From the NCBI RefSeq assembly GCF_003945595.2, contig NW_024104368.1:1630125-1694124 (forward strand): 64,000 nucleotides of DNA. Direction: 5' to 3'. Below, piece by piece: positions 47,341-59,724 of this stretch; the first letter of the stretch is position 1; every line of letters starts with the position of its first letter. Source of the stretch: Pipra filicauda (Eukaryota; Chordata; Aves; Passeriformes; Pipridae). The notes under the pieces were generated by a model, which saw only the letters and a list, made by a program, of their open reading frames with translations, was not told where the DNA came from and did no database searches. The position numbers and the translations under genes are program-made.

Positions 47341-50300
47341 TTCTCACAGTAGTCTTCAGGAGTGCTAAAAAAAGGAAAATCTTACTGGTTTTCCCATCTT
47401 TCATCTCAAATTTTACAGCAAAAGAAAAAGTAGCAACATTATGAGCTCCGCTCCTTGATGAAAATAGTAGACTCTATTTTACTTCCCTGTGTCAGAAGCC
47501 CTGTTTCCCAAGCCCCCTGGTCCTTTCTAGGTCTATTGCCCTATCAGATCCAGACACTTTCCCTTCCATTCCTCCATACTTCATGTTGAAGATATTCCAC
47601 ACAATTTAATAAAGATCGAAATTCAGCTAAGTGGTGGCCTTGCATAATCTAACCTCACCACTCTGTGACTGCATCTCCTTTAAACAGCCATAAGCTAAAT
47701 GAATAAGCAGAAGCAATCTTCCCTTGGGAAGAAGCAGTACCTTTTCCATGGCCCAATCACCACTTTATTACACTGGCTGCACAACACATTTTGAGGTTTG
47801 GTGCACGCTCTGAAAAACTGCAACATTTGTTCACACATAAAACTTTCCCAGAAGTAATACGATGCTAAATTAGCTATCATTTCTTCAAGTGGGTTGTTTT
47901 TCTTTTCTGCTGATGATTTTTATGCTCATGGTGCACATTAAAGGTAGCCTTACCAGACAGGTATAGTGCATTAAAATGGAAATGTCAATATGGTGAAACA
48001 GTATGTGTCACATTAAACAACATCATTATGTGTATTTATACCCCAGGAGGCAATGACCACAAGATGCAATGCAACAGCAACTTTATCTGAACATTAATAA
48101 AAACTTGTACTTCTAGCAAGTCAGGTGTCATGGCAATGTGCTGCATAAGACCTATTATTGGCAGCAGGAATGATCATTTATAAAAACGTTATATTTAGAC
48201 CTACATGTTATATTTACACAGTAGGTCAAGAAGACAAATTCTGGAAATATTTTTTGCCTTAAAACATGAATGTTTAAAGTCACTCATCTTCTACAAATAC
48301 ATCCTTAGTGCTTCTTAGATTTTCAAGATTCTTATCTTAATGATGGCTCAGATATGTACACTTGGAACTTTAAAACTTCAGAATGATCAAGTGAACATTC
48401 CTTTCCTGCATGTCATCTCAAGCAACCACCAAAAAGGTCCCCCTGGAGCCCACAGTGGTGTCAGTCCATGCACAGCTCCAAGGTATAAAGCATTTAGGTA
48501 AATTGTCCAGCACAGTACAATCAGTACTTGCAGCTGACCTAAATACCTGCATTTCTTGACTATTTTCTCTCTGGATACAAATTATTCCTTCTTAAGACAT
48601 TACAAAGCAGACTTCTATAACTCAGTGTTAGTCATCTGAGCTTAAAATTCGGGGAATTACAATTTTGTTCAACACACAAAAACTCCCTTAAAACCACAGG
48701 CTTGAATAGCAGAGTTTAAATGAGCAATGCTGCAACCTTTCAGATCTCCAAAGCAGGGGAGAGTTTATTCCAGCTTCCACCAGTACTCACTAGCTCTGCC
48801 ACCATCAGGAGGGGAAAAAAAATACAGCCTTACTTCCCAGGTGGCCCTGAAAACAGAAATCCTTGCTCAGTGCCAAGGTTTTTGCTTGGACCTGGAACAG
48901 CAGCAATGACCTTAAAATCTTGTTTCTTTAATCTTCCTTTACCAAGATTGCTCACCCACACAGCATCATTAGCCAGCAATTACACTGACTGGCCAGGGGA
49001 AAAAGCCTGCTCTGCCCCTCACATCCTCCCCATCCTCCTGGCTCATGGTACAGTTTTGTGAACACCCTAAGTATCAGGTCTGCTTTCCCAGCAGAGGAAG
49101 GTTATCCACAAGCTTCACTGGGAGGATCTCCCCAACAGTTCAATGTACTTCAGATCAGAGCATTTCCCTCCTATGCCTCCATAATTTCCTCTTTTTCTCA
49201 GGGACCGTGAGGGCTGCTGAAATCTCAACGACTTATTTACCTTGTCCACATGTAGGAACATGGACACTAGTAAAAGAATGGAATTTTTAAAAAGCGAAAT
49301 CACAAGATCCAGCAGGTATAACGTTTAACTGGGAAATAAAATCCTCAGAAAACTTCACACACAGACAAGGATGACTAGGTGTCTTAATGGGGGAGGGAGG
49401 CTCAGGGATCTGAGTATCACTTTCTAACCTGCGCACCAGCAAAAAGCTTACTAGAAAGTTAAGGGGATTGAAAACCAGTGAGATGAAGGTGGCAGCATTC
49501 TTAAACATTTTATTAGCTCTTGAGGAAGCACATATCAAGAGACTCTTTTTCCTTCATGTTTTTTCTCCTTGTTCCCCAAGCCTTGTGGGGGGGGTGAGCC
49601 CTCAATTTCCGCTCACCCAGCTCTAGCAATTATTCTATAAGCTGAGCAGGGCTCTTGTAACACTTAGCAATCACACTTTCCACCACCAGCACCACATGAC
49701 TTTAATGTTACAGTGATAGACACAATTTCCATGGCCCAGGGAGTGCACAGCCAAGTGGGAAGGGAGCCAGGGTACCTGCATGGCTCGGCATATCACCTTG
49801 CCCCAGCTCCACACCTTTAAGACAACATAAAAGGAAGATTTCCATGTCAAAAATTTGTGAGGTGCTCAGCTGTGACAGCAAAGAGGGTCAAAACATGCAA
49901 GCAGACAATAAATGGCTCCTCCTGTATCCAGGGATGCTCGAATTTCTATTTCATAGTAATAGTACTTCCTCATCACTTTTAAGTTAAATTTTCTGTTGAC
50001 ACTTCATGAGTGATGTCAGGCTATTCAGAAACATGAATTAAACACTGAACTAAAATTAATAATAATTATTACAATAAATTATAAATAATTAGACAACTTG
50101 ACAGCAATCATACAACTGCTACTAAATAAGAACAAACCCATCTCCCTAAAAATTGGACAAGATATGGACAAGCAATGAGCAGCTGTCCATGTTTCCATTC
50201 TGAGCAATGAACAAGTTTTAATAGGGTTTGCCTGACAGAAACATCACCATCTACTATCTGAAAGTGAAGCAGCTTCAAGTCTGATACCTGCCAAAATTCA

Positions 50301-52859
50301 GGTGTCCAGCTTTCTTCACATTAAACTACACAGTAATAAGAATAGTATCGACTGATACTCAAATTTCTCACAAAAGAGGACTGTATTTAAATCAAAGAGT
50401 TGTATTACTTCTTCTTAGCAGGGAAAACTATAAGTTGAATTGCATCATTTATCCACCAAGATGGCTAGTGTAAATGGAAAATATATGAAAATACTGCACT
50501 TCATTTGGTAGTGGAGACGAATAAGAAATGCTTACCTGCACAGCAAGCATGTTTTTACAGATTGCTCTAGGACCATTCTGATGATGCATCACACATAAGT
50601 TTAGAAAACTACAGTACCTAAGCAAAGATTTATTGTATCAGCACTTGAGGAGCAGAGTGCCATGCAAGTTGAACAGTAAAAATGAAAAGCTACTTTGGTG
50701 AAAGCATCTCTTGTCTCCAAATGGAGCAGGAAGCACAGCTGGTGATCTGCCAAGGCTGCCAACTCCTCCATTCACCCACATAGACTAATGACAACCAGAA
50801 GAATCATTGGAAAGGTCAAAAGCAATCTCACTCAATAAAGTTCATGTTGCTACAGGCAAGGTACCAGTACATCAAAATTAACAGATTGATTCAAAATTCT
50901 CCCTGCTGTAGAAAGCTGGAGGAATGGCCAGTGACACTTTTTGAGACAAGAGTCTGATTCAGCTAAAACCATACCCATCCCAACTCAGGAAAGATCTTGG
51001 GTCCATGCTCAGATTGAGAGCTTTACAGTAGGGAAGGGAGAATTGAAGCCAGCCCCCAAGGGACACACTGTCCTTAGCTCCCAGGGTAAGACAGATGACG
51101 TGAATTCATCATCCAACTTAGCAACAAATGCAATAAACACCCTTGACAATTTACACCAGCTTGGGATCAGTTCATGCCAGAACAGGCATCCACTCTGTTT
51201 TCTAAATCCAGCATATTAATTTAGCCTTTGCCAATATGGCTTTATTTTCATATTAAACTCAATGGCATTTTGCTACTTTAAAACACACTTACACTATCAA
51301 TTAAGAATTCATAGAAATCAAGACTGATGGCACCAGACAGTCTGGAAGATAAACCAGAAGTGCTAAAAAATTGCTCATTGAACAACTACTTGAGACTTAA
51401 AAATAGTTAAGAGAGAAATCAGGACCCTCAGTGCAGCAGCAAACAGCCTCTGAAGAGATGTCGGCAGCATCCCACAGTGAAATATCAAGACAGCAAATCC
51501 TTCCTAAACTAATCATGATTGTTTCCAACTTCAGAGCCCCTTCTTTGGGGCTGGCAGGACTCCTTCCCCAAACTTCAAAGCTGCAAGACCTCAGAGATAT
51601 TCTTTTGGGTTTACACTGGCCAGCAGACCTAATATATTGGGTTGATACTGGCCAGCAGCCCATGGATTCTCACACCTGGCCAACAGACTCCTGCAAAAGC
51701 TGGGCTTTGCTCCAGAAGCTGCAATCTTTACAACCATTTCAAAGAAAGTATTTAAGTCTCTGAATGTTCTCCCCTTTGAAGAAACTTCGTGCAGAGGCTG
51801 GAGAGGTCTGGAGGATCTCTGTGGGACCAGTGAGAGGGGGAATAAGTGTGTACGTTTGTTTAGGAGGGTTATGTTATCTCTTCTACATCACCATATATTT
51901 TAAGGCAGGAAAAAATTCTCAGAAATGCTTTCAGAAAGAAGCAAAGAAAAGGTTTTGAGTGGAGAAGAGCTAGATTTACCAGGTGAGTCCCTAAGCTTTC
52001 CTACAGCATCCCCAAGCAGGCTAGCTAGCTGGCAGCAGCATTCAGAAAACAAACCCTTAATTCCAAAATTTAAGGTGTAATGATTATTTAAATACTCCCA
52101 GAAGTAAAGCAGACTCTCTAGGTTGAAATTTTTTCACTTTCTTTTCAGTTTCTTCCACAATTTATTATTATAAATTTCTTTTAATTGCAAACCACCAGGA
52201 AATTTCAGATCCCCAGTGGATGCACCACATGAAGCAAATGGCAGTATTTCATCTATACACCTCTGTACCACAAAAGCAATGCTTTAGAAATATTTTTACA
52301 GGCACTCAGAACCTTCTAGTCACTTTAAAATTGTTGTCACACTGAGGATGTGATGCAAAGAGATGGTGCAATCCAGAGTTGGAACGTGCCTAGCTATAAC
52401 CCTGCCTTAAGCTATCCCAATGAACTCCGATGGAAGATTAATGGAGGTGGAAAATAATAGTCATGCTCTGTACCCCTACTTACTTACAGCTAGTACTCAA
52501 CCATATTTCTTTAAATGCTCTAACATTAGAGGCAGATTTTCAAAAGACCCATCTCCCATCCAGCCTATCTTCAATGATTTGCTGGACCCTGTCAGCAGCC
52601 AGGGAAGCTAGCTGTATGCAGAAAGCAGACAGGAGAGGATAAATGAAGATTGTTTTAAGAAAGAATCATTTTCACCCAACATAACTCTTAAGGAGAAAAC
52701 ATTCCAGATACCACGCACCATTCTGCCTTCTAAGGAAACCTTTCTCAAACACATTGATATGAGATTTATTGCTGTTCCTTCCCCAAATGTATGGGTTCAT
52801 GCAAATAAAAATTTAAAAAAAAAGGATGGAAAAAATGCATGTCAAGATTGCAGCTTCAT
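47341..52859. other. unique non-coding sequence
   Basis: No gene is supportable in this 5.5 kb. The frames at 48720-49061 (113 codons) and 51431-51763 (110 codons) have no recognisable domain. At 51616-51688 the string CTGGCCAGCAG-like occurs three times at spacings of 32 and 28 bases, a decayed short repeat. An AT-rich run lies near 50050-50090. The GCAGATTTTCAAAAG string near 52532 recalls old amniote palindromic repeats but is too short to call. Confidence 0.57.
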
Positions 52860-53110
52860 CTGAAACTGAAATCAGAGATTTTTCTGTATGCCAGGCTTTG
52901 CTGCCACATACCTTGACCCAGACAGTCAGGAGTAGCCAAGCTGGAGGTGGGATCAGCCTTTCACAGCCAGCAGGCTGCGACCAGCCCTGCAGAAGAGCCT
53001 TGGATCAATTTGAGTGCGAATTTATTATGAAAGTCAGATAAGAACTGATCTGCCCGCTTGCCTGAGGAGTGATAATACATGCTGTATTAACAGTAAAATG
53101 CGTTTCTTCT
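52860..53110. promoter_or_regulatory. candidate conserved non-coding element
   Basis: Unique, non-repetitive sequence with CpGs at 52978, 53017, 53055 and 53101 and with a GATA-type AGATAA core near 53036-53041. GATCAATTTG and AACTGATC strings frame that core. There is no recognisable coding signal. The look is that of a vertebrate conserved non-coding element. This rests on pattern alone. Confidence 0.2.
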
Positions 53111-53372
53111 CCTCAGTCTTTGTAATTAAGATTTGTGTATCACTTTAGGGAAAAGCACCTTCTTATGTACTGCTTTACTTTCAGAAACATGATGAAAACA
53201 TGGTTTCTACCATGAAACAGAAAAGGCAGTGAAAAATTATTCTGGGCCAAAGGAAGTGGAATTTAAGTTGTTTTAAATAGGAGACCTGCAATCATTTCAG
53301 ATTATCAGCAGTGCTTAAGCAACTTAGTAAAACAAATTCCTACAGCTTTTAGTCTCCAAAGCTGTTAAATAT
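53111..53372. other. unique non-coding sequence
   Basis: I see nothing recognisable in this stretch. Confidence 0.5.
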
Positions 53373-53533
53373 GATTTTCAGGAGTCTTTCAATGATGTAA
53401 GCACACAAATCCCATTGACTACATTGTAAAGTGCTCTAAGTGCCACCAAAAAGAATTTTAAAAGGTTTTTAGGCTCCTATTTTGTACTGAAATCAACAAG
53501 AATTAACGACAGACCTTCAAAAATATTCCCCAA
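53373..53533. mobile_element. ancient palindromic repeat region (two units)
   Basis: The first unit, about 53373-53463, begins GATTTTCA and has AAATCCCATTGACTACATTG at its centre and CTCTAAGTGCCAC then GAATTTTAAAA in the mirror arm. That order fits a palindromic amniote repeat (GATTTTCA, AAGTCCCATTGA, CTCCTAAGT, TTTTGAAAAT). The second unit, 53463-53533, has TTTTTAGGCTCCTA, TACTGAAATCAAC, GAATTAACGA, then CTTCAAAAATATTCCCC, matching the layout of the element at 30973-31070. Both are strongly diverged. Family naming is from memory and unverified. Confidence 0.42.
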
Positions 53534-55280
53534 AGGCAACGCAGAATTAACTTTGATGTTATTTAAAGGAGGGTTTTTTTTTAAATTCATAAATTACCGG
53601 TTATTTCAGTTCCTATCATTTAATGGATGAGAAAAAAAAAAGAGAAAAGGAAAAAATAATTTTAAAAAATTCAGAAAAAAACCACATTTTCTCTTTTTCT
53701 AGCAATGCTTTTCTTTGCATTACTGATTATCAGAATGATAATGAAAATAACGCAGAAGCAGAAAGTAAAGATAAAGCTGTGGAAAGGTTGAAAAAGCTCA
53801 CTAAGACACTTAGCAAAATATCTAAATTTATAATTTCAGCTAACTTTTTCTCTTGCATATTCCAGGATTTCCTCACTCGATCTCATGAACAAAGAAAACC
53901 CACAGTGCAAGTACTCCCATTGAAACATCTTTTTTCATGACCACTAAAGGAAGAAAGGAAACATTAATTTCAGAAGAGGTTGGGTTGTCTTTTTTCTTTG
54001 AGATAAAAAGACAGATAGATATGCAAGATTTCACCATAACCTGTAGTGTTTAAATGGGGATATTGTCTTTGACTAAAAGGATTTAAATACCTGGCTGGGC
54101 AGCATAACTTAACATGGCTAAGTCTGTGATTCTACAGAGAGGGCTGAAAACCAGTCTATGTCATCTACTGACTCTTTCCCAACTTTCAGGACTGTTTGCA
54201 AATGCTGCCTAACAACCGACTGCAGCAACAAATGAATACCTCAATAAGTACTAAGATAAAGTCTTTCAACTACTGGAAAACTGGTTTGGTGATTGTGATG
54301 CAAACCATCACCAACTGCAGCAGTAAATACAGCAGGGAAGGGGTAGGCTGGGAGGGCTTTGTCTGTCTCTAAAATGGGATGCATTCCTGGCTAAATGCTT
54401 GCCCCGTGGATATGCAGGGAGATGAATGCAGGGAGATGAATAAAGTCAACAGCCCAGAAAAGCTCAGATAGCTCAAACCAGCACCCAGGAGTATCACCCT
54501 TGAGTAACCTTGGGAATAGCACAGCCTCCCTAGGCTTAGTGCAATGAAGTGCCGGCCTGGAGAAGATGGAAACGAACCTCTGAGAAAAATCTAACATTTT
54601 AAAATGAAGTGATATCTGTAGTGAAAGCATGAAATAAATAGTTTACTGAACCAGTTATAAACCTCTCTCCATAGAAAACATAAAATAGGAAGATTTTCCA
54701 TAAATATTCTGGGTTAAAAAAAAACAACAACCAAAGCTATTTTGGAGAAAATGAAAACTGTGTTTTACTGCCAACATTTCTGATTAAACAATTTACTCAA
54801 AAAGCATAGTTTATGATAAAACAAAACTTAAAAACGCTGACATTATTGCAAAACATATGTCTTCTGCAAAGATATTAAAAGCTAGGTAGTAAACTTGTGC
54901 TCCATTTTATTCCTTTTAAGGTTAAACCTTTTTGTTCTAAGAGTAAATTGAGACTCGAAGTCCAAAATTACTGCTTTTAGAATGCAATAGTACAGTAGTT
55001 TCAGATCACAGTCCCTGTACCAATTTGTTCAGACTATATTTTTTTTTTACTCTAAACACACTGTTTTCAAAATTACCAACAGAATATTTTTATGTATTTA
55101 CGTTCTGTACTTAGAAAGATCATGGCTCACGCAAGAGGACCAATTTGGGAAGAGAGAAAGACAGCATGTTTTGCTGTGTTAAAGTGAAAAAGAGGAAGAG
55201 AATTTGCCTCGGTCAGGATTTGCTGCAAGAACCCTGCTCCCAGTTAGCAAGGGTTATTGCTATATTCCTTCTTTCCCTTC
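53534..55280. other. unique non-coding sequence
   Basis: No gene is seen. A poly-A/lysine-rich chance frame lies at 53623-53940. The 14-base tandem duplication at 54412-54439 is listed separately. A T run lies near 55039-55048. Confidence 0.57.
54412..54439 (+). repeat. perfect 14-base tandem duplication
   Basis: ATGCAGGGAGATGA at 54412-54425 is repeated exactly at 54426-54439. It probably arose by a recent slippage event, as the copies have not diverged. Confidence 0.9.
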
Positions 55281-55594
55281 CAGTACATAAAGCTGGTGAG
55301 GGATTTTTTACAAGGGCATACAGTGATAGGATAAGCAGGGATGGCTTTAAGTTGAAAGAAGGGAGATTTAGATTATATATTAGGAAGAAATTCTTTACTG
55401 TGAGGGTGGTGAGGCACTGGAACAGGCTGCCCAGAGAAGTGGTAGATGCCCCATCCCTGGAATTGTTCAAGGCCAGGCTGGATGGGGCTCTGAGTAACCT
55501 GGTCTAGGGGAAGATGTCCCCGCCCATGGCAGGGGAGTGGAACCAGATGATCCTTAATGCCCCTTCTAAACCAAACCATTTTATGATTCTGTGA
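55281..55594 (+). mobile_element. CR1 LINE 3'-end fragment, well preserved
   Basis: From CAGTACATAAAGC to the tail TTTTATGATTCTGTGA it follows the avian CR1 3' end. In the frame ending at 55507 it encodes the CR1 reverse-transcriptase C-terminus, with GFKLKEGRFRLYIRKKFFT, HWNRLPREVVDAPSLELF and a final ..SNLV before TAG. After the stop comes the 3' untranslated end with CCCATGGCAGGGGAGTGGAAC. About 14 bases usually present after CAGTACCTAAAG are missing near 55290. It is 5'-truncated and lacks the catalytic RT domain, so it is inactive. Its frame is still open and reads in from unrelated upstream sequence (ATG at 55145), which is chance. Confidence 0.95.
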
Positions 55595-58500
55595 CATCCT
55601 ACTTTTCTTGCTTCTTCTGTGCACACATTTTTGGTACAATTTTTTCTTTATAATGACTAGCAGTTTTCTCCCTATTTATTCTCTGCTTTAAGACATTTTT
55701 CTGAAGAAAACAATAAACTTCAAAGAGCTGGATCACCACCCAAGAACATGCAAATGCTACTCAGTGCAACGCCATGTGGGTTAAATACAACATGGCAAGT
55801 GAGCCATTCATTTGCCAAGAGTTATAAGCAAAATACCTAATCGTGAGGTGAACAAAATTTCTGGGGCAAGAGCTCCACATCAGCTTCTCTGCTGGCCCAT
55901 GCAAAGCACTCTGCATGGTGTGCAAAATGCAATGACTTTTTACCATGCAACACATGAGCCTCTGGGCCAGTAAATATTGCTAGCCCAGTGGCTTAATGGT
56001 TAATGCCTTACTTTCACCCATGGGTATTTAAATGCAGGGAAAGCATTGTGCTGTGTTTGTCAGCTAAGAACAGCAAGGATGAAGAAAAGGCTTTTTGGCA
56101 GAGCAAGGAAGGATCAGCCGCAAAACTACTCAAGGAGGTCTCTGAGGCACTGCCCCTACAACAGAGAACCAATGCCTTACTAAAGTCACCCACAATGCCA
56201 GCCTGGAGGACACCAAGGCAGGTGTTCCTCCCTATGGAGGACCTCTACATCTGTGCATCCCCACACCTGTGCACGCTCTCTGGAAAGGCAACCCCAGCTC
56301 GTGGCCACACCAGCAAGGAGAAAGCAGGCAACTCAGCAGCATTCACCTCTCACAAACAAAGAAATCTGATCATCCTCAGTAATTTCCTTAGGATAGATTG
56401 CAGCAGAAGCCTAGAGCAAAATTAACTGGATGTTCTGTCAAAGCCATTAGGCCAGGGCTGAACTCAAAGAAAATTATGTTCACTGATGCCTTCATATTTA
56501 CTTTAAAATGCAGTCATTTTGACAGGTTCATGAGGTAGAAGATCTCATTTTATGAAGGTCTAAAGGGACAACAGGAGTGGAAATATAGCACGCTGCTGTC
56601 TCAGTCAGCAAAATGATCACAAAATTACTTTACAACTGACTTTCAAAACTACAAATCCAGTTATTTTGAGTAATTTCAGCCTTTTAAAAAGATACATGGT
56701 GCTTCAGGTTGACCAAAAAAGCAACAAACTTGATAAGTATGATTGGGACGATTTTCCTTCCTTGTAAAATAATGTTTCTGCACATAACCACCTTCATCTC
56801 CTTCAATTCAAGAGCGACTTGAGGAGCACAGCCTACCAACCAGACAACAGAACACATTTGCAGTCAAGCCACAAGCTTTGCCTATCTCAGAGTCTCCAGA
56901 TGGAAGAAAAAACCCAGGAAACTGAGAAGCAAGAAAGAGATTTAACCTTTTTTCCATGCTGCAATTGAGTGCCATGTCCTCAGCCCCCCAGCAGAGCACC
57001 CAGCAGAGTGCTACTGGGATATGACTCAGGGTGCTACCTGACATCTACACTATGTGATATGTAATGCTACTATAAAGCATAATCCAACTAACCAGCAAGA
57101 AAGAACTGGCATAACTTTTCTCTAACTTGAGAAAAATCAGTTTTGCATTGTCAGTTAAAAACAGGAGCGAAGCTTGGCTACAGCATCAGCTGCATCACCT
57201 TGTAATGTGGGATACCTAAAAGCCACTCTGCCTCACTCCAGAAAATGAGCTGTCTGCCCAAAAGGCTGCAAAGGCTCTCACCAAACTCAAAATTCACCCT
57301 AAGATCTTGTTAAGATTCACTGGGTACCAGCCTAGGTCTGCCTCACCTCCTTATTAATAGTTTCTATCCAGAGTGAGCAAGGTATCTAAATTTCCAAAGC
57401 TTTCAATGCCCACAAGTAATTACTTGCCTGCTTGGCATCAGAGGCGTGCACCAGCCCCTTTTTCAGATGACATGGTGCAAAAATGCCAACATCAGCAGTG
57501 AGCAGTGTAAGTGATTTTCAGAGCTCTTCTGCAAAAGAACCTTGCCAGTAATGCCAGGATCGAGCTTTGGAAAGGGTCATCTTCCCTGTGGAGCCAATGC
57601 TCCTCCAAAAGGTGTGTTTCCCATACAGCAAAGTGAGAAGTGCAGTTTACTGCCAAACACACAAACAGGGGCTCACAGAAAGCTAGTAGGAGTAACTGCC
57701 CTGGATGTAATGTCTACTCTGCAAGTCCAGTACAGTACAATTAGAAAATAATTTGGTGCAATACCAGTTCCCTGGCTGCAATTACTGAGGTCCCCAGCCC
57801 TGAAATTACCACAGAGCTCAAAGACTTGTTTGTATGCATGTGCTGTGCCAGGGACCTACAAAAATTGCGCTGCCCTGTGCTGAGACTTTCCACATAGACT
57901 TTACTCCTGTAGAAAACCTTGCTGTGAGCACAACTGGGTGCACATAGCAGCAGGGGCAAAAAGAGAGGCTTTTACTTTTTTTAATACTTTGTCCTTATTT
58001 CCACTTCCAAAACTAATAGGTGATGGCCTTAAAATTAAAAAAATAATATATATAACTCCACCCTTTTTCCTACATTTAAATTTATTATTTTCACCAAAAA
58101 GGCCTCTGCCTCCATCACATTTTAATTTCATTTTCTACTCTTTGCTTATTTCTGCAGCCATTTTTAAATAAATCTGTAGTCTCATATACAAATAAACAAA
58201 TGAATAAATAAAAAACAACAACAAACCTGCAGGAATGTAAGGGAAGGGAAATTAAGGAATTTAATTTTAATCCCTCTAGGGTTTGCTAGCATCAAATAAG
58301 AACAACCCAACTAATGCAGTAAGAGCAATACTGTCCAATTGCTGATTGCAGTTAAGGCATTACATCTCTAAGAAGGGCCATTTTTTTGGTCTGTTGACAA
58401 CATTCTCCCTTCCTCAAGCCCTTTCAAGAAAAATCCTAAAGCATTACAAGCTGAGGATTTACCTCAGGAGCACAGGGATGGGGCTAGAGAGTGGCATTGC

Positions 58501-59635
58501 CTGGGGTCACCCATGGCCTCCAGGGAGAGCCAGAGCCACCTTCCAACCAAAGCCCAGGAAGAGCTGAGGGGGAGCAGGAGCCAAGGACCCCTGGCCTGGT
58601 CGGGGCACATACAGCAGAGATGCTGCTGGTTAATGTCTGAGGCAAGAAGGAGCTAGTTCTGCAAGCCCCAGCAAGCCCAGGAATTTTAATCCCTTCCTGG
58701 GAATCCACAGCTTGTGCACCCTGCGCTGCTGCCCTGACGTCAAGGACAACCTGAATTAAATAGGGATGAAATAATTAGGCAAAACAGATCTTGTAAAATT
58801 ATCAAAGGACATCTGATATCTGAAGCGCACAACGCTACAATAACTGCAACATCTGCATAAACCTGTCAGAAGCAATAGAAATAAATGAACGTTGCTGTTA
58901 TTATTGCTGAAGTTGTCTTTAAACCCATTAAAATCACCATAGCCTCAGACCCAGAGAGGAGAAAGGTGGTGTACGACATCTGTGCTGATTACAAGGAAGA
59001 GGAATCTGGTCAAGCTGGCAGATACAGTCTTTCAAGCACACAGAGAGCTCCGAAAAAAAGCTATTATTTCTGGACTAAAAGGAGGAGGAGGACTGAGAAA
59101 GAAATTCTTGGTTCTGGATTTCCATTCTGAGCAAAATTAAATCCCTCCCCCTCAAAAAAAAAATCACATTTTTTTTAAAAAAATAAGTAAGTATGAATGT
59201 GGTTCACCATAAAGACATGACCTGGCAAAACAATAAATAATAAAAAGGAAACTCAATGCAAAGCTTGTGGTCAGAACAGACAGTACTTAGCTTTGTTGTA
59301 ATTAAGATTGACTTTAATGGATAAATGTTGGTTTTGGCATCCCGTCTCCCCTCCAGAAGCAGACACTTAAAATTTCTGACTAACATTAGCATTTCAAATT
59401 GCCCAGAAAGTGATACAATCTGAAGTTATCACCCTGGGACCTCCAAAGCAAATAGGCAAATTTGGGGTTTTTACATGGAAGACAATGTCCCGGGAAGAGA
59501 GAATTGTGTCTTGTTCTTGTGGGTTTTGCTCGCACCTATATTTTGCAAACACATACATGCAATGCACAAACCCAGGGATGTAAACAGTATACTGATCACT
59601 GCAAGCTGGTGAAATGGAAAGTACACGCACTCTTG
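55595..59635. other. unique non-coding sequence
   Basis: No gene is supportable. The frame at 56003-56425 (140 codons, plus) is the longest; it has no recognisable domain and no splice-bounded edges. A CAA/AAAT-rich low-complexity patch lies at about 58187-58226, and A and T runs at about 59153-59183. The part around 58470-58740 is more GC-rich than the rest. No transposon fragment is seen. Confidence 0.57.
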
Positions 59636-59724
59636 AGTATATGTGTATGTAAGAGAAGGCTTGTATATATGTATGTGTACATGTGAGTATAGGAGTACAC
59701 ATATGAGTATATAATACTCACATA
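59636..59724. repeat. TA/TG-rich low-complexity repeat with inverted arms
   Basis: GTATATGTGTATG, TATATATGTATGTGTACATG and similar units make up an imperfect TATG/TGTA microsatellite. Near its end, ATGTGAGTAT (59681-59690) and ATACTCACAT (59714-59723) are exact inverted 10-base arms with a 23-base loop, so the transcript could fold. The frames through it on both strands are Tyr/His/Val-rich low complexity. Confidence 0.75.

Noticed and set aside
51616..51688. Three CTGGCCAGCAG-like strings as a CRISPR-like array
   Set aside because: Only three imperfect copies of about 13 bases at unequal spacing in a vertebrate genome. It is a decayed short repeat at most.
52525..52575. GGCAGATTTTCAAAAG string resembling the edge of an old amniote repeat
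   Set aside because: Only one short block is present with no matching second arm.
54541..54590. GGCCTGGAGAAGATGGAAACGA-like string resembling the CR1 coding block around the LEK motif
   Set aside because: Only about a dozen bases match and the flanks do not continue as CR1.
56003..56425. 140-codon plus-strand frame
   Set aside because: No domain recognised, and no splice or promoter context.
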